Part shown: positions 57,778 through 64,000 of the stretch, piece by piece
How positions within the stretch are numbered: the first letter of the stretch is position 1
How the letters are laid out: each line of letters starts with the position of its first letter
NCBI RefSeq assembly: GCF_002245495.1
Contig: NZ_NQJF01000002.1
Coordinates: forward strand, 124,001-188,000
Source: Oceanimonas baumannii
GTDB lineage: Bacteria; Pseudomonadota; Gammaproteobacteria; Enterobacterales; Aeromonadaceae
Direction: 5' to 3'
DNA: 64,000 bases
Notes under the pieces: model-generated
What the model was told of the DNA's origin: nothing
Seen by the model: the letters and a program-made list of their open reading frames with translations, nothing else
Databases searched by the model: none
Translations under genes and position numbers: made by a program

Positions 57778-58647
57778 ATGGGCCTGTCCATTCATACTAA
57801 TTACACTTCTCTGGTCACCCAGAACACCTTGAACAGCACCAACAAAATGCTGGGCACGGCCATGGAGCGCCTGGGCACCGGTTTTCGTATTAACTCCGCC
57901 GCCGACGATGCTGCTGGCCTGCAAATTGCTGTGCGCCTGCAGGCCCAGACTAATGGCCAGGGTGTGGCCATGCGTAACTCCCAGGATGCCATCTCGATGA
58001 TGCAGACTGCCGAAGGTGCCTTTGATGAGATCACCAATATTACTCAGCGCATGAAGGATCTGGCCACTCAGGGTGCCAACGGCACCAACTCAGCTGCCGA
58101 ACTGAAAGCCATGAACACTGAATTTCTCCAGTTGGGCAAGGAAATAGCTAATATCATGGGTAATACCAGTTATGGCGCAGGCACTAACTTGCTGACAGAT
58201 GCTGGTAAATTCGGGGCCGCAGCAGTGTCATTCCAGATCGGTGCGAGCACAAGTGAAACCTTAAGTGTAGATATCAGTGCTGCAGTACAGGATATTAACG
58301 CTAAATCAGCAATTACAGCAGGCACCGCTCCTGCTCCTGACACTACAGCATTAGGTGATCTGGAAACGGATGCTTCAGCTGCCATTGATACTCTGAATAC
58401 TTTCCTTGGTGCAGTGAGTGCGGTGCGTGGTCAGCTGGGTGCCAACATCAATCGTCTTGAACACACTATTACCAATCTGGGTAATATGCGTGAAAACGGT
58501 GAAGCCGCCAAGGGCCGTATTATGGATGCCGACTTCGCCACTGAAGCCTCCAATATGTCCAAAAACCAGATGCTGATGCAGTCCGGTATGTCGGTGCTGA
58601 GCAACGCCAACCAGATGAGCGGCCTGGTGATGTCTCTGCTGCGCTGA
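57778..58647 (+). CDS. lafA2: Lateral flagellin 2
   Basis: Filament subunit of 289 residues, paralogous to lafA1 with near-identical N- and C-terminal thirds and a divergent, slightly longer centre (residues about 170-215, with [17 protein letters not shown]). The ATG at 57778 is chosen over the adjacent upstream ATG because it aligns exactly with the lafA1 start relative to AAGGAAACAATG. Its separate promoter and terminator allow independent expression. The pair arose by tandem duplication. Confidence 0.95.
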   Translation: MGLSIHTNYTSLVTQNTLNSTNKMLGTAMERLGTGFRINSAADDAAGLQIAVRLQAQTNGQGVAMRNSQDAISMMQTAEGAFDEITNITQRMKDLATQGANGTNSAAELKAMNTEFLQLGKEIANIMGNTSYGAGTNLLTDAGKFGAAAVSFQIGASTSETLSVDISAAVQDINAKSAITAGTAPAPDTTALGDLETDASAAIDTLNTFLGAVSAVRGQLGANINRLEHTITNLGNMRENGEAAKGRIMDADFATEASNMSKNQMLMQSGMSVLSNANQMSGLVMSLLR

Positions 58648-58702
58648 TAACTAATAGCTTGTTTCGGGGAGACATCGCCCCGGGCAGTGTTCTTTGCTTT
58701 TT

Positions 58703-58728
58703 AACGGCTCTTGATGAGCCGTTTTTTT
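58703..58728 (+). terminator. Rho-independent terminator of lafA2
   Basis: AACGGCTC-TTGAT-GAGCCGTT followed by a long T-run, about 55 bases past the lafA2 stop. Confidence 0.93.
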
Positions 58729-58751
58729 ATTGTTTTAAATGACTGTCTTAT

Positions 58752-58779
58752 TCAAGTCTGTTTCCCGCCACGCCGTTAT
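58752..58779 (+). promoter_or_regulatory. Sigma28-type promoter of the fliD operon
   Basis: TCAA (58752-58755) then 16 bases then GCCGTTAT (58772-58779). It lies 44 bases before the fliD start and would drive fliD-fliS-fliT-fliK-fliL-lafS-lafT. Confidence 0.75.
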
Positions 58780-58823
58780 CTGAAGAATAAAGATGCAAAT
58801 AATGTCTTACTGCGGAGGTGGCG

Positions 58824-60158
58824 ATGTTTGGAATGAACGGAATGGATCCGTCCTCAATGGCACAAATGCTGATGTCGGCGGACAGAGCACCGCTGGATAA
58901 TCTGCTTAAAACCCAGCGCATTCAGCTGAGTGCCGAAAAAGAGGCTTACAGCCAGATCAAGGGCAAGCTGCAGGCACTGCAGGATGCGATCAAGGGACTG
59001 AATAAAGACGGCGGTCTGAGCAGCCAGTCAGCCAGTTTCAGTGCCGAAGGGTATGCCAGTGCCACCGTTAAATCGGGGGCGGCCAATGCTGACTACCAAC
59101 TTTACGTCAAACAGCTGGCCCAGGCCGACCAGTATTCGCTTGCTCTGAATGAAAACTGGGCGGTGCCTGCCCAGGGAACCCTGGCGATTACCGTAGACGG
59201 GGAAGTCCTGAGCCTGGACTTGTCTGCTCTGGATCCTGCCAGCGGCATTACCGGTCTGCGGGACGCCATTAATCAGGCCGCGGACAACAATGGTGTGCAG
59301 GCCTCGCTGGTTCGTTCCAATGGCCAGACTCACCTGATGCTGACCGGTAGCAGGACCGGTGCCAGCCAGGCTATGACCGTTACGCTCAGCGGTGGCAATG
59401 GTGATGCCGCCTTTAATGAACTGCAGAATGCCATTACCAACAAAACCCGGCTGTCTGCCTCGCAGGATGCGGTGGTTGAACTGGGAGGAGCCGGCGGACT
59501 GCAGCTGACCAGTGCCACCAATACCTTTGATGGTCAGATAGATGGCCTCAGCCTGACGGTAACCAAGGCTCATGCCCGGGATGCCGCCGGCAATTACACG
59601 GATGCCCCCCTTGGGCTGAGCGTTGCGACGGATCAGGCCGCCATTGGCGAGTCGATGAAAGGCATTGTCGATGCTTATAACGGGCTGCTGACCGAGGTGC
59701 AGAAATACACCCAGAGCAAGGAAGGCAGCAGTGCCGTGCTGGCTGGTGACAGTATGGCTCGGGGCGTGCTTGGCAGGTTACGCGGAACCTTGTCTAACCC
59801 GCCGGCTGGTTTCAGTCTGGCCGAGCTGGGGATTACCACCGATCGCCACGGTAAGCTGTCGCTCGATACGGCCGCCATGGCGAAGTTGCAGGAAAACAAG
59901 CCCGGAGCACTGGAAGGTGCGTTTACCGGCAGTAATGGTCTGCTTACCCGGCTGGAAGCGGATCTTAAACCTTATCTGGATCGCAACGGTACCCTGGTAC
60001 AACGGGATCGCAGTCTTCAAAGCGGGCTGGATCGCATTGCTGATCGCCAGGAAGCGCTGGACAGCCGCATGAACAAGGTTTACCAGCGTTATCTGGCCCA
60101 GTTCACCCGAATGCAAACATTGGCACAGCAAATGCAACAGACCATGACCATGTTTTAA
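58824..60158 (+). CDS. fliD: Lateral flagellar filament cap FliD (LafB)
   Basis: HAP2 cap protein of 444 residues. It has a coiled-coil N-terminus with DNLLKTQRIQLSAEKEAYSQIKGKLQALQ, FliD core domains, GESMKGIVDAYNGLLTEVQKYT, SLAELGITTDRHGKLSLD and the C-terminal coiled coil ending TRMQTLAQQMQQTMTMF. The ATG at 58824 is preferred over a GTG at 58818 because the ribosome binding site CGGAGG is 5 bases before it and would overlap the GTG. Confidence 0.94.
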   Translation: MFGMNGMDPSSMAQMLMSADRAPLDNLLKTQRIQLSAEKEAYSQIKGKLQALQDAIKGLNKDGGLSSQSASFSAEGYASATVKSGAANADYQLYVKQLAQADQYSLALNENWAVPAQGTLAITVDGEVLSLDLSALDPASGITGLRDAINQAADNNGVQASLVRSNGQTHLMLTGSRTGASQAMTVTLSGGNGDAAFNELQNAITNKTRLSASQDAVVELGGAGGLQLTSATNTFDGQIDGLSLTVTKAHARDAAGNYTDAPLGLSVATDQAAIGESMKGIVDAYNGLLTEVQKYTQSKEGSSAVLAGDSMARGVLGRLRGTLSNPPAGFSLAELGITTDRHGKLSLDTAAMAKLQENKPGALEGAFTGSNGLLTRLEADLKPYLDRNGTLVQRDRSLQSGLDRIADRQEALDSRMNKVYQRYLAQFTRMQTLAQQMQQTMTMF

Positions 60159-60176
60159 CGGAGCCAGGAGCTGACC

Positions 60177-60572
60177 ATGTTTGATGCCGATTCCGGCCTT
60201 GATATTTACCAGCATACGCACACGGATGCCCGAGCCGCTCAGGCCTCACCCCGTGAGCTGGTGCTGATGTTAATGGACGGACTGATGGATGAAATAGCCC
60301 GGGCTGAAGGCCATATTGTGGCCGGCCGCATAGAGCAAAAGGGTCAGTCCATTGCCAAAGCCATTGATATTATTGGAGGTTTGGACAGCTCTCTGGATAT
60401 GGAAAATGGCGGAGAGCTGGCGCTAAACCTGCATGCACTGTACGACTTTTGCGGCCGGCAGCTGTTTAGTGCCAGTGTGAATAATGATGTTTCACTATTG
60501 GCACCGGTGTATCGCGTGCTGACCGATCTGCGTGACGGATGGCAGGGTATGGGCACTGAGGTGCCGGCATGA
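60177..60572 (+). CDS. fliS: Lateral flagellin export chaperone FliS (LafC)
   Basis: A 131-residue cytosolic four-helix protein that binds the flagellin C-terminus before export. Typical segments are SPRELVLMLMDGLMDEIARAEGHI, GQSIAKAIDIIGGLDSSLDMENGGELALNL and LYDFCGRQL. It overlaps fliT by 4 bases. Confidence 0.94.
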   Translation: MFDADSGLDIYQHTHTDARAAQASPRELVLMLMDGLMDEIARAEGHIVAGRIEQKGQSIAKAIDIIGGLDSSLDMENGGELALNLHALYDFCGRQLFSASVNNDVSLLAPVYRVLTDLRDGWQGMGTEVPA

Positions 60573-60970
60573 AACAAGGGCGGAATCAGTTGATGCCGGC
60601 GGCGGAAACTCCCATTCCTTCCGTTGCCGGCCAGATTCAATGTGAGCGTTCCGAGCTGGCTCCGCTGTTTGCCCGGCTTCTGATATTACAGCAACGCACG
60701 GCACAGGCGGTGCAGGCCGGTCAGTGGGGCTGGCTGAACGAGCTGGACGGTCTGTTAAGACAGGTTCTTGCCGATTTAAAACCCTATCGCTCCCAACTGA
60801 ATGAGCAGCAAAGGCAGCTGCTTAACCGCTTTGAGACTCAATACCGGGAACACTGGAGCAGGGTCAATGAGCAGGCCGGACTGCTGGAACAGCGGCTGGA
60901 GCGGTTGCGTGAGCAGCATATGGGCTCACTGGCCTATGACTGGATCAGTCAACTGGAGGACGAGTCGTGA
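60569..60970 (+). CDS. lafX: Lateral flagellar chaperone FliT-like (LafX)
   Basis: A 133-residue helical protein, Gln/Leu/Glu-rich, in the lafX/fliT position between fliS and fliK. FliT family proteins chaperone the FliD cap. No strong motif; the call rests on size, helical composition (LLRQVLADLKPYRSQLNEQQ) and gene order. Coupled to both neighbours by 4-base overlaps. Confidence 0.75.
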   Translation: MKQGRNQLMPAAETPIPSVAGQIQCERSELAPLFARLLILQQRTAQAVQAGQWGWLNELDGLLRQVLADLKPYRSQLNEQQRQLLNRFETQYREHWSRVNEQAGLLEQRLERLREQHMGSLAYDWISQLEDES

Positions 60971-62277
60971 TTTCCCTGCCGGCATTTTTGCCGGGGAACG
61001 GGGCCAGTGTGCCGGCGAGCACGTTAAAGTCCGGTGTCAGCGCCGCAATGCCTGAGGACGGGGTTGCCGGATTTGCCGGGCGCATGCCGGCACCGGACAG
61101 TGGCCTGCCTGCAGACAGCGTTCCTGCCAGTTACGATCACCGGGCGAGTTCAGCCGGGCCTGTTGCAGCAGAGTCCGGTCTGCCCGGACCAGGCTCAGAG
61201 GCGGCGGGTGCCGGCCCGCATCGCTTTTTGTTCGGGGAAGCAGTGATGCCGGATCATGCGTTCATCCGCACGGCACCGGCTGAAAACCTGCGCACCGCTT
61301 TGCCGGCCGGCAGCATGCCGGTACCCGATGATCCGCCTGTTGCGGGTGATACGACCGGCAGCATGCCGTTACCCGAGATGCCGCCTGTTGCGGGTGATGC
61401 AGTCGTCGGTGTGCCGTTACCCGAGATGCCGCTTGTTGCGGGTGATGCAGTTGTCGGTGTGCCGTTACCCGAAATGCCGCCGGTTACCGGTGAGGTGACC
61501 GGCAACGTAGTGTTCCCCGTTGTGCCGCCCGAGGGGGGGCTGCACAACGTTGCATCATTGCCCACCGCCGTAGGGTCAGCGGAAGCGATGGGAGAGCAGA
61601 ACCGTATGCCGGTGCAGTTGTGGCGGCTGCAGCAGCAGGCGCAGCAGGGCGCTCATCCAGGTGAGCAAACCCCGCCGGCAACAGCCATGGGGCAAAGGCA
61701 GGCGGCACCGGCTGCCCATGTGCCGTTACTACAGCGGCTGGGCGGTGCAGAGATAGCAACGGTACCAGCTGCGGCCGCCGGGACCGATACCAGTGCCGTG
61801 CTGCCGCTAATACCGGCAGCGGCACGTCCTGTCCTTGCTACAGCGCATGAATGGGCACCGGTGTCATTATCCTCGACAGATAAAGCCATTCTGGGTGAAC
61901 AGCTGCTGAAAACCCTGAAAGATAAAGTGGAGTTGCAGCTTAACCAGCAGGTTCAGCAGGCACGGATCAAACTGGATCCACCTGAAATGGGCCGGATGGA
62001 GCTGACCGTCAGGCTGGAAGGCGACCGGCTGCATATACAGATAAATGCCAGCCATGCCGGCATACGCGATGCCATTGCCGCTCAGGCTGACCGGCTGCGT
62101 TATGACCTGCTCAGCCAGCATGGGGGCGGTGTGGAAGTAAATGTGGGTCAGCACGACCGGCAGCCGTCATCTTCCTCATTTAATAACGATATTGAAATGG
62201 GTGCGGAACTGGCTGAAGCCAGTGACGACATTCGCTTAAAAACAGCAGGCGCGGGTTGGATTAATGCTCTGGTGTGA
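60967..62277 (+). CDS. fliK: Lateral flagellar hook-length control protein FliK (LafE)
   Basis: Hook-length ruler of 436 residues, starting at GTG 60967 (overlapping the fliT stop). A long, low-complexity, Pro/Ala/Gly-rich N-terminal ruler contains a 16-residue tandem repeat (about residues 116-179). The C-terminal domain (ILGEQLLKTLKDKVELQLNQQVQQARIKLDPPEMGRMELTVRLEGDRLHIQINASH, about 318-375) is the conserved FliK region that acts on FlhB. The ruler domain is expected to vary between species. Confidence 0.92.
   Translation: MISLPAFLPGNGASVPASTLKSGVSAAMPEDGVAGFAGRMPAPDSGLPADSVPASYDHRASSAGPVAAESGLPGPGSEAAGAGPHRFLFGEAVMPDHAFIRTAPAENLRTALPAGSMPVPDDPPVAGDTTGSMPLPEMPPVAGDAVVGVPLPEMPLVAGDAVVGVPLPEMPPVTGEVTGNVVFPVVPPEGGLHNVASLPTAVGSAEAMGEQNRMPVQLWRLQQQAQQGAHPGEQTPPATAMGQRQAAPAAHVPLLQRLGGAEIATVPAAAAGTDTSAVLPLIPAAARPVLATAHEWAPVSLSSTDKAILGEQLLKTLKDKVELQLNQQVQQARIKLDPPEMGRMELTVRLEGDRLHIQINASHAGIRDAIAAQADRLRYDLLSQHGGGVEVNVGQHDRQPSSSSFNNDIEMGAELAEASDDIRLKTAGAGWINALV
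61312..61503 (+). repeat. 48-bp tandem repeat inside fliK, four copies
   Basis: Four in-frame 48-base units begin at 61312, 61360, 61408 and 61456. Units 2-4 are nearly identical in DNA. The unit encodes a Pro/Val/Gly-rich 16-mer of the type GVPLPEMPPVAGDAVV. Copy-number change would lengthen or shorten the hook ruler by 16 residues per unit. Confidence 0.9.
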
Positions 62278-62294
62278 ATAAAGGAAAGAATAAC

Positions 62295-62780
62295 GTGGCA
62301 AAAAAATCCCGATCTTATGTTTTAACAGCCCTGCTGTTGCTGGCGGTACTGCTGGCAGGTATGGGAGCCGGCACTTTTATACTGGCCGATTATCGGCAGG
62401 CCTTCGCTGAACAGGGCTGGCTGGCCATGCTGCAGAGCGAGCCCGCCCCCGAGCCGGTCAGCGAGCCGCAATTTCAGCCGCTGGAGCAGTTTGTGATCGG
62501 TTTGTCCGGTGAAAGGCGCAACCACTACATGGTGCTGGAGCTGGCTCTGATGAGTCACCGGCCAGAGCAGGTAAGTCTGTGGCAAGGGGTTTTGCCGGCA
62601 CTGAGAAACACCACGCTGACCTATTTCAGCGAGTTTGATCATGAACAGGTGCAGTCACAGTTGCAAAACATGGGCAAATTCGAGGGTGAGTTACAGCAGG
62701 CCCTCAACCAGCGGCTGCAGCATTACGGCTATGCGCCCTCCGTCGAAGCCGTGTTGATTACCAAGCTGGTGATTCAATAG
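62295..62780 (+). CDS. fliL: Lateral flagellar basal body-associated protein FliL (LafF)
   Basis: Inner-membrane protein of 161 residues with one helix near the N-terminus (about 9-31, LTALLLLAVLLAGMGAGTFIL) and a periplasmic stomatin-like domain containing PQFQPLEQFVIGLSGERRNHYMVLELAL. FliL rings surround stators and raise torque on surfaces. The GTG at 62295 is chosen because AAGGAAAG precedes it at proper spacing; another GTG 21 bases upstream overlaps fliK. Confidence 0.9.
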   Translation: MAKKSRSYVLTALLLLAVLLAGMGAGTFILADYRQAFAEQGWLAMLQSEPAPEPVSEPQFQPLEQFVIGLSGERRNHYMVLELALMSHRPEQVSLWQGVLPALRNTTLTYFSEFDHEQVQSQLQNMGKFEGELQQALNQRLQHYGYAPSVEAVLITKLVIQ

Positions 62781-62789
62781 GAGGTGCGC

Positions 62790-63509
62790 ATGCTAGTAGA
62801 TCAAGTCTGGTCAGAAGAAGCTGCTGCCTCCGCGCCTGAAGCAGAGAACGAAAGTTACTGGCTTAACCAGTATCTGCCGCTGGTCAAGCGGGTGCTGGGG
62901 CAGCTCAGGTACCAGGTCAATACCGTGATGGATGCCGATGATCTGGCACAGATCGGCATTATGGGCTTGCTGGAAGCCCTGCGGCGTTACGGCGGTCCGC
63001 CCGATGACAGCTTTGCCAGTTTTGCCTTTAAGCGGGTACGCGGAGCGATTCTGGACGAACTGCGCCGCCACGACTGGCGACCACGGCAACTGCGCCAGCA
63101 GAGTCATCAGTGCGCTCAGACCGAGCGCGAGCTGATGCGACGTCTGGGCAGGCGGCCCACGGAAACTGAGCTGGCCGATGCGCTTGGCATTGAGATGGAT
63201 GAGCTGCGCCGTATTCTCTATGCCGGGCAGCTGGAGGAAATGGAAAGCCTGCAGGAGCTGCTGGAGCATGGCCATGAGCCGTCTTATAACGACGCCATTG
63301 CACGGCTGGAGCAGCAACGTCATATCCGGGCATTGTTGACCCGTTTGCCCGAGCGGGAGCAGCGGTTGATGTCACTGTATTACCAGCATGAGCTGAATAT
63401 GAAGGAAATTGCCCTGGTGCTTGATCTGACCGAGTCCAGGGTATGCCAGTTGCACAAACAATGCCTGGCCCTGTTAAACCGGGAGTTTGCCCGGAATGGA
63501 GAAGAATAA
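62790..63509 (+). CDS. lafS: Lateral flagellar sigma28 factor LafS (FliA)
   Basis: Sigma factor of 239 residues. Region 2 is YLPLVKRVLGQLRYQVNTVMDADDLAQIGIMGLLEALRRYGG with the FliA signature FKRVRGAILDELRRHDWRPRQLR. Region 3 is RRLGRRPTETELADALGI, and region 4 is LPEREQRLMSLYYQHELNMKEIALVLDLTESRVCQLHKQ. It should direct RNA polymerase to lateral late promoters (flagellins, fliD operon, flgM) and be inhibited by FlgM. The ATG at 62790 follows GGAGG at 5 bases; an upstream GTG at 62784 is less well spaced. Confidence 0.95.
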   Translation: MLVDQVWSEEAAASAPEAENESYWLNQYLPLVKRVLGQLRYQVNTVMDADDLAQIGIMGLLEALRRYGGPPDDSFASFAFKRVRGAILDELRRHDWRPRQLRQQSHQCAQTERELMRRLGRRPTETELADALGIEMDELRRILYAGQLEEMESLQELLEHGHEPSYNDAIARLEQQRHIRALLTRLPEREQRLMSLYYQHELNMKEIALVLDLTESRVCQLHKQCLALLNREFARNGEE

Positions 63510-64000
63510 TGCAGAAGCTGGTGGGAATTGCCGTCATTCTGGTATGTGTATTTGGTGGTTTTGTGATGGCCAATGGCAAGCTGGCGGCATTATGGCAGCC
63601 GGCCGAAATTGTCATTATTTTCGGTGCCGGGGCGGGGGCGCTGATCCTGGGTAACTCCAGTGCCGTTCTGAAAGGGATCTGGCAGCAGCTGAAAGCCATC
63701 AGTGGTGGCCAGAAAAATGATGCTGAACTGTACCGCCAGCTGTTGCCGTTGTTGCATCAGCTGTTGCAGGAAACCCGGCTCAAGGGACTGAAAGCGTTGG
63801 ATGGCCATGTGGAATCACCGGAAACCAGTCCTCTGTTCAGCCGGTATCCGCTGGTGACCGGCAGCCCGGAGCTGCTCGGTTTCATTATTGATAATCTGCG
63901 CATGCTGGGTATGGGCAAGCTCAGCGCCCATGAATTGGAAGCGTTGCTGGAGCAGGAGATCGACACCCTGGAAGAAAGCATGCTCAAGCCCTCTCATGCC
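63509..64000 (+). CDS. lafT: Lateral flagellar stator protein MotA (LafT), 3'-truncated by the window
   Basis: The first 164 codons of a MotA-type stator protein, starting at an ATG that shares one base with the lafS stop (TAATG). It begins MQKLVGIAVILVCVFGGFVMANGKLAALWQPAEIVIIFGAGAGALILGN, closely resembling the MotA N-terminus with its first two membrane helices, followed by the cytoplasmic loop. Lateral MotA proteins conduct protons. LafU (MotB) should follow beyond the window. Confidence 0.93.
   Translation, partial: MQKLVGIAVILVCVFGGFVMANGKLAALWQPAEIVIIFGAGAGALILGNSSAVLKGIWQQLKAISGGQKNDAELYRQLLPLLHQLLQETRLKGLKALDGHVESPETSPLFSRYPLVTGSPELLGFIIDNLRMLGMGKLSAHELEALLEQEIDTLEESMLKPSHA

Noticed and set aside
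30736-64000. Interpretation as the polar flagellar system
   Set aside because: The order fliMNPQR-flhBA / motY-lafK-fliE..J / flgAMN-flgB..L / lafA-fliDSTKL-sigma28-motA, the absence of fliO, flhF, flhG, flrBC and che genes, and short flagellins all match lateral clusters.

Overview
The window looks like chromosomal DNA of a marine or aquatic gammaproteobacterium of the Aeromonadales/Vibrionales type (an Oceanimonas- or Zobellella-like member of the Aeromonadaceae would fit). Evidence is the pabA-astCAD arrangement, the hupA and purHD housekeeping block, and above all a lateral-flagellum (laf) cluster in the gene order known from Vibrio parahaemolyticus and Aeromonas hydrophila. The genus is inference; no rRNA or tRNA gene is present to fix it.

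Positions 1-30650 are metabolic and transport genes: the 3' part of pabA; the arginine succinyltransferase genes astC-astA-astD followed by a DUF1338 (2-oxoadipate dioxygenase-like) gene; a divergent MFS transporter/LysR pair; a TonB-dependent copper receptor with the OprC-type CxxxM/HxM site; a beta-hydroxyacid dehydrogenase; HU; a hypothetical gene with a small CbiX chelatase; purHD; zntR; a TRAP transporter with its universal stress protein (dctP-dctQ-dctM-usp, laid out like teaABCD); a LysR regulator next to gabD-gabT; a CSS-motif/EAL c-di-GMP phosphodiesterase; copZ-copA behind a CueR-type promoter with a 19-bp spacer; purT; and chrA.

Positions 30736-64000 hold an almost complete lateral flagellar system: fliMNPQR-flhBA; motY-lafK-fliEFGHIJ; flgA-flgM-flgN on the minus strand; flgBCDEFGHIJKL-lafW; two tandem flagellins; fliD-fliS-fliT-fliK-fliL-lafS(sigma28)-lafT(motA), the last cut by the window edge. 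The promoters suggest a cascade. Sigma54-type sites (GG-N10-GC/GT) precede fliM and flgB. Four sites of the form TMAAGT-N14-GNCG precede flgM, both flagellins and fliD. LafK (sigma54 activator) would drive the first group, and LafS (sigma28, held by FlgM) the second.

The most interesting signal is a c-di-GMP-I (GEMM-I) riboswitch at about 37236-37325, in the leader of motY-lafK. It places the master regulator of lateral flagella under direct RNA-level control by c-di-GMP. The ligand-contacting positions expected for c-di-GMP (G20, A47 and C92 equivalents) are all present.
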